Shown here piece by piece: positions 63,055 through 64,000 of a DNA stretch of 64,000 nt. Below the pieces are notes generated by a model. It worked only from the letters and a program-made list of their open reading frames with translations. It had not been told where the DNA came from and did not search any database. The stretch is from Monodelphis domestica. Its lineage: Eukaryota > Chordata > Mammalia > Didelphimorphia > Didelphidae. Location: NCBI RefSeq assembly GCF_027887165.1, contig NC_077227.1, forward strand, positions 537,961,293 through 538,025,292, given 5' to 3'. The translations under genes were made by a program, and so were the position numbers. Numbering within the stretch: position 1 is the stretch's first letter; every line of letters begins with the position of its first letter.

Positions 63055-63420
63055 TGCTATAAGAAATGATAAGCAAAATGATTTCAGAAAAAGCTAGAAA
63101 CATCTGCTGCAAATGATGCAGAGCAAAATAAACAGAACTGGGAGAACACTGCACACAGTAACAGAGATATTAGACAATGATTATCAGTGACAACTTGGCT
63201 ACTCTCAGCAATGCACTGATCTGGGACAATCCTGAAAGACTTATTACAGGTAATGTTATCCACTTCCAGAGAAAGAACTGTTAGTCATCTTTCACATCAG
63301 TGTATTCATGGTTTTATCCTGGGATTTCGGTTGTGTATGGGTATGCTCTTACAAAGATGACCAAGATGGAAGTGTGTTTTGCATGATAACAAAAATAAAT
63401 GTTTTCAAAAAGAGAGTTGA
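63055..63420 (+). mobile_element. Old L1 3' region
   Basis: 'ataagaaatgataagcaaaa', 'agaactgggagaacactgca', 'cagcaatgcactgatctggg', 'acttccagagaaagaactgt'. Confidence 0.65.
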
Positions 63421-63554
63421 GTGGACAGTAGATAAAGACAGTATTAAACACTAACAAACCAATGGTCAAATACAAAGGATGATATTGAATTATGTTGTAT
63501 CTATTTTAAGTATATGCACAACATAATAGGAAAGAAAAAGTAATTAAAAAAAAA

Positions 63555-63985
63555 ACCTGAAACCAAATGCTGTGTAATTATAAGGACCAAGCTTAGAGCC
63601 CTATGGAAAAGAGCAGGAAATGTACCTTCCTCCTTTCTTTGAAGAGGTAAAGAGTGTGGAATGTTGCAGATACTGGCAGATTTGGCTGGCCATAGATTTG
63701 GAAGTAGAGGACACATTAGAAGTTATCAAATCTAAATCCTTCATTTTACAGGTGAGGAAACTGAGGCTCAGAGAGGTGAAGTGACTTGCCCACACAACTC
63801 GTGCCTACAGCAGCTAGGTGGATTAGTATTGCTGAACTGCTTTTTTTTTCTATTTAGTTTTTATTCTTTGCTACAAGGCATGGCTTGCTGGGCAGGGAAG
63901 TGGGGAGAGGGAGGGATATATCTGGGTATAGAAGTAGTATCAGAACAAAAGATACCAATAAAAACCCCTTTTCAAATTTAAGTGC
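63555..63985 (+). mobile_element. L1-lineage 3' UTR split by a CORE-SINE
   Basis: Left 63555-63695 ('ataaggaccaagcttagagc', 'gtggaatgttgcagatactg'), right 63828-63985 ('gtattgctgaactgcttttt', 'tctttgctacaaggcatggc', 'gataccaataaaaacccc'). Confidence 0.65.
63700..63827 (-). repeat. THER1/MIR CORE-SINE inside the L1 3' UTR
   Basis: 'ttcattttacaggtgaggaa', 'actgaggctcagagaggtga', 'agtgacttgcccacacaact', 'cagcagctaggtgg'. Confidence 0.65.
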
Positions 63986-64000
63986 ATTTTTTTCCTTTTT

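Noticed and set aside
1-64000. A novel host defence, toxin or biosynthetic system
   Set aside because: No intact multi-gene cluster or coding exon is visible on either strand; the window is explained mostly by transposable elements and unassigned non-coding DNA.

Overview
This window looks like repeat-saturated, gene-free (intergenic or deep intronic) nuclear DNA from a marsupial. I found no protein-coding gene of the host: every open reading frame is short, lacks exon and splice context, and most fall inside transposable elements or simple repeats. Base composition is AT-rich with very few CpGs. The repeats identify the organism group: an L1 lineage whose ORF2 C-terminus and purine-rich 3' UTR recur about twenty times, a BovB-like RTE LINE together with a SINE that carries the RTE tail (MAR1 type), a second tRNA-derived SINE ending in a GGAAGGTAAGGGTTTAAA-type tail, many MIR/THER1-type CORE-SINEs, L2, CR1/L3-like LINEs, hAT and Tigger DNA transposons, and solo LTRs of endogenous retroviruses. 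A SPIN-like hAT near 34.7-35.1 kb, if correctly recognised, would favour a didelphid opossum, but the species is not settled by sequence alone.

Layout. 0-5.5 kb: an L2 split by a BovB-like RTE that is itself split by a SINE; then MIRs, SINEs, a hAT MITE with a perfect 8-bp target duplication inside a SINE, and L1 3' UTR pieces. 5.5-10 kb: a solo LTR, an LTR-like repeat (partner at 29.7 kb) and a CR1/L3-like block. 10-20 kb: a 7SL RNA pseudogene split by a SINE, a LINE ORF tail, a solo LTR nested in a SINE nested in an older repeat, many MIRs, and a repeat-poor stretch at 19.46-19.79 kb with a palindrome. 20-30 kb: a THER split by a solo LTR, a long 5'-truncated L1 with a foreign insertion, a young L1 inside an old L1, and an ORF1-only (HAL1-like) element carrying a Tigger. 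30-38 kb: L1 in a hAT-like repeat, L1 ORF2 tail with an unnamed insertion, SPIN-like DNA, two LTRs, and a three-deep nest MAR1 - SINE - solo LTR. 38-46 kb: the most repeat-poor part, including a GC- and CpG-richer 0.4 kb at 42.2-42.6 kb, then a large antisense L1. 46-64 kb: Tigger remnant, L1 tails, SINEs, a U2 snRNA scrap between two L1s, a GGAA tract, an L1 5' end with no 3' end and with an LTR inserted, and a 34-bp AT-rich minisatellite.

There is no operon, pathway or host defence system here. The main value of the window is its insertion stratigraphy: many target-site duplications are still readable, so relative ages can be ordered (L2, MIR, CR1 and old L1 first; RTE, MAR1, Tigger and hAT next; tailed SINEs and solo LTRs, and the youngest L1 copies, last). 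Family names come from memory of consensus sequences and were not checked against a repeat library.
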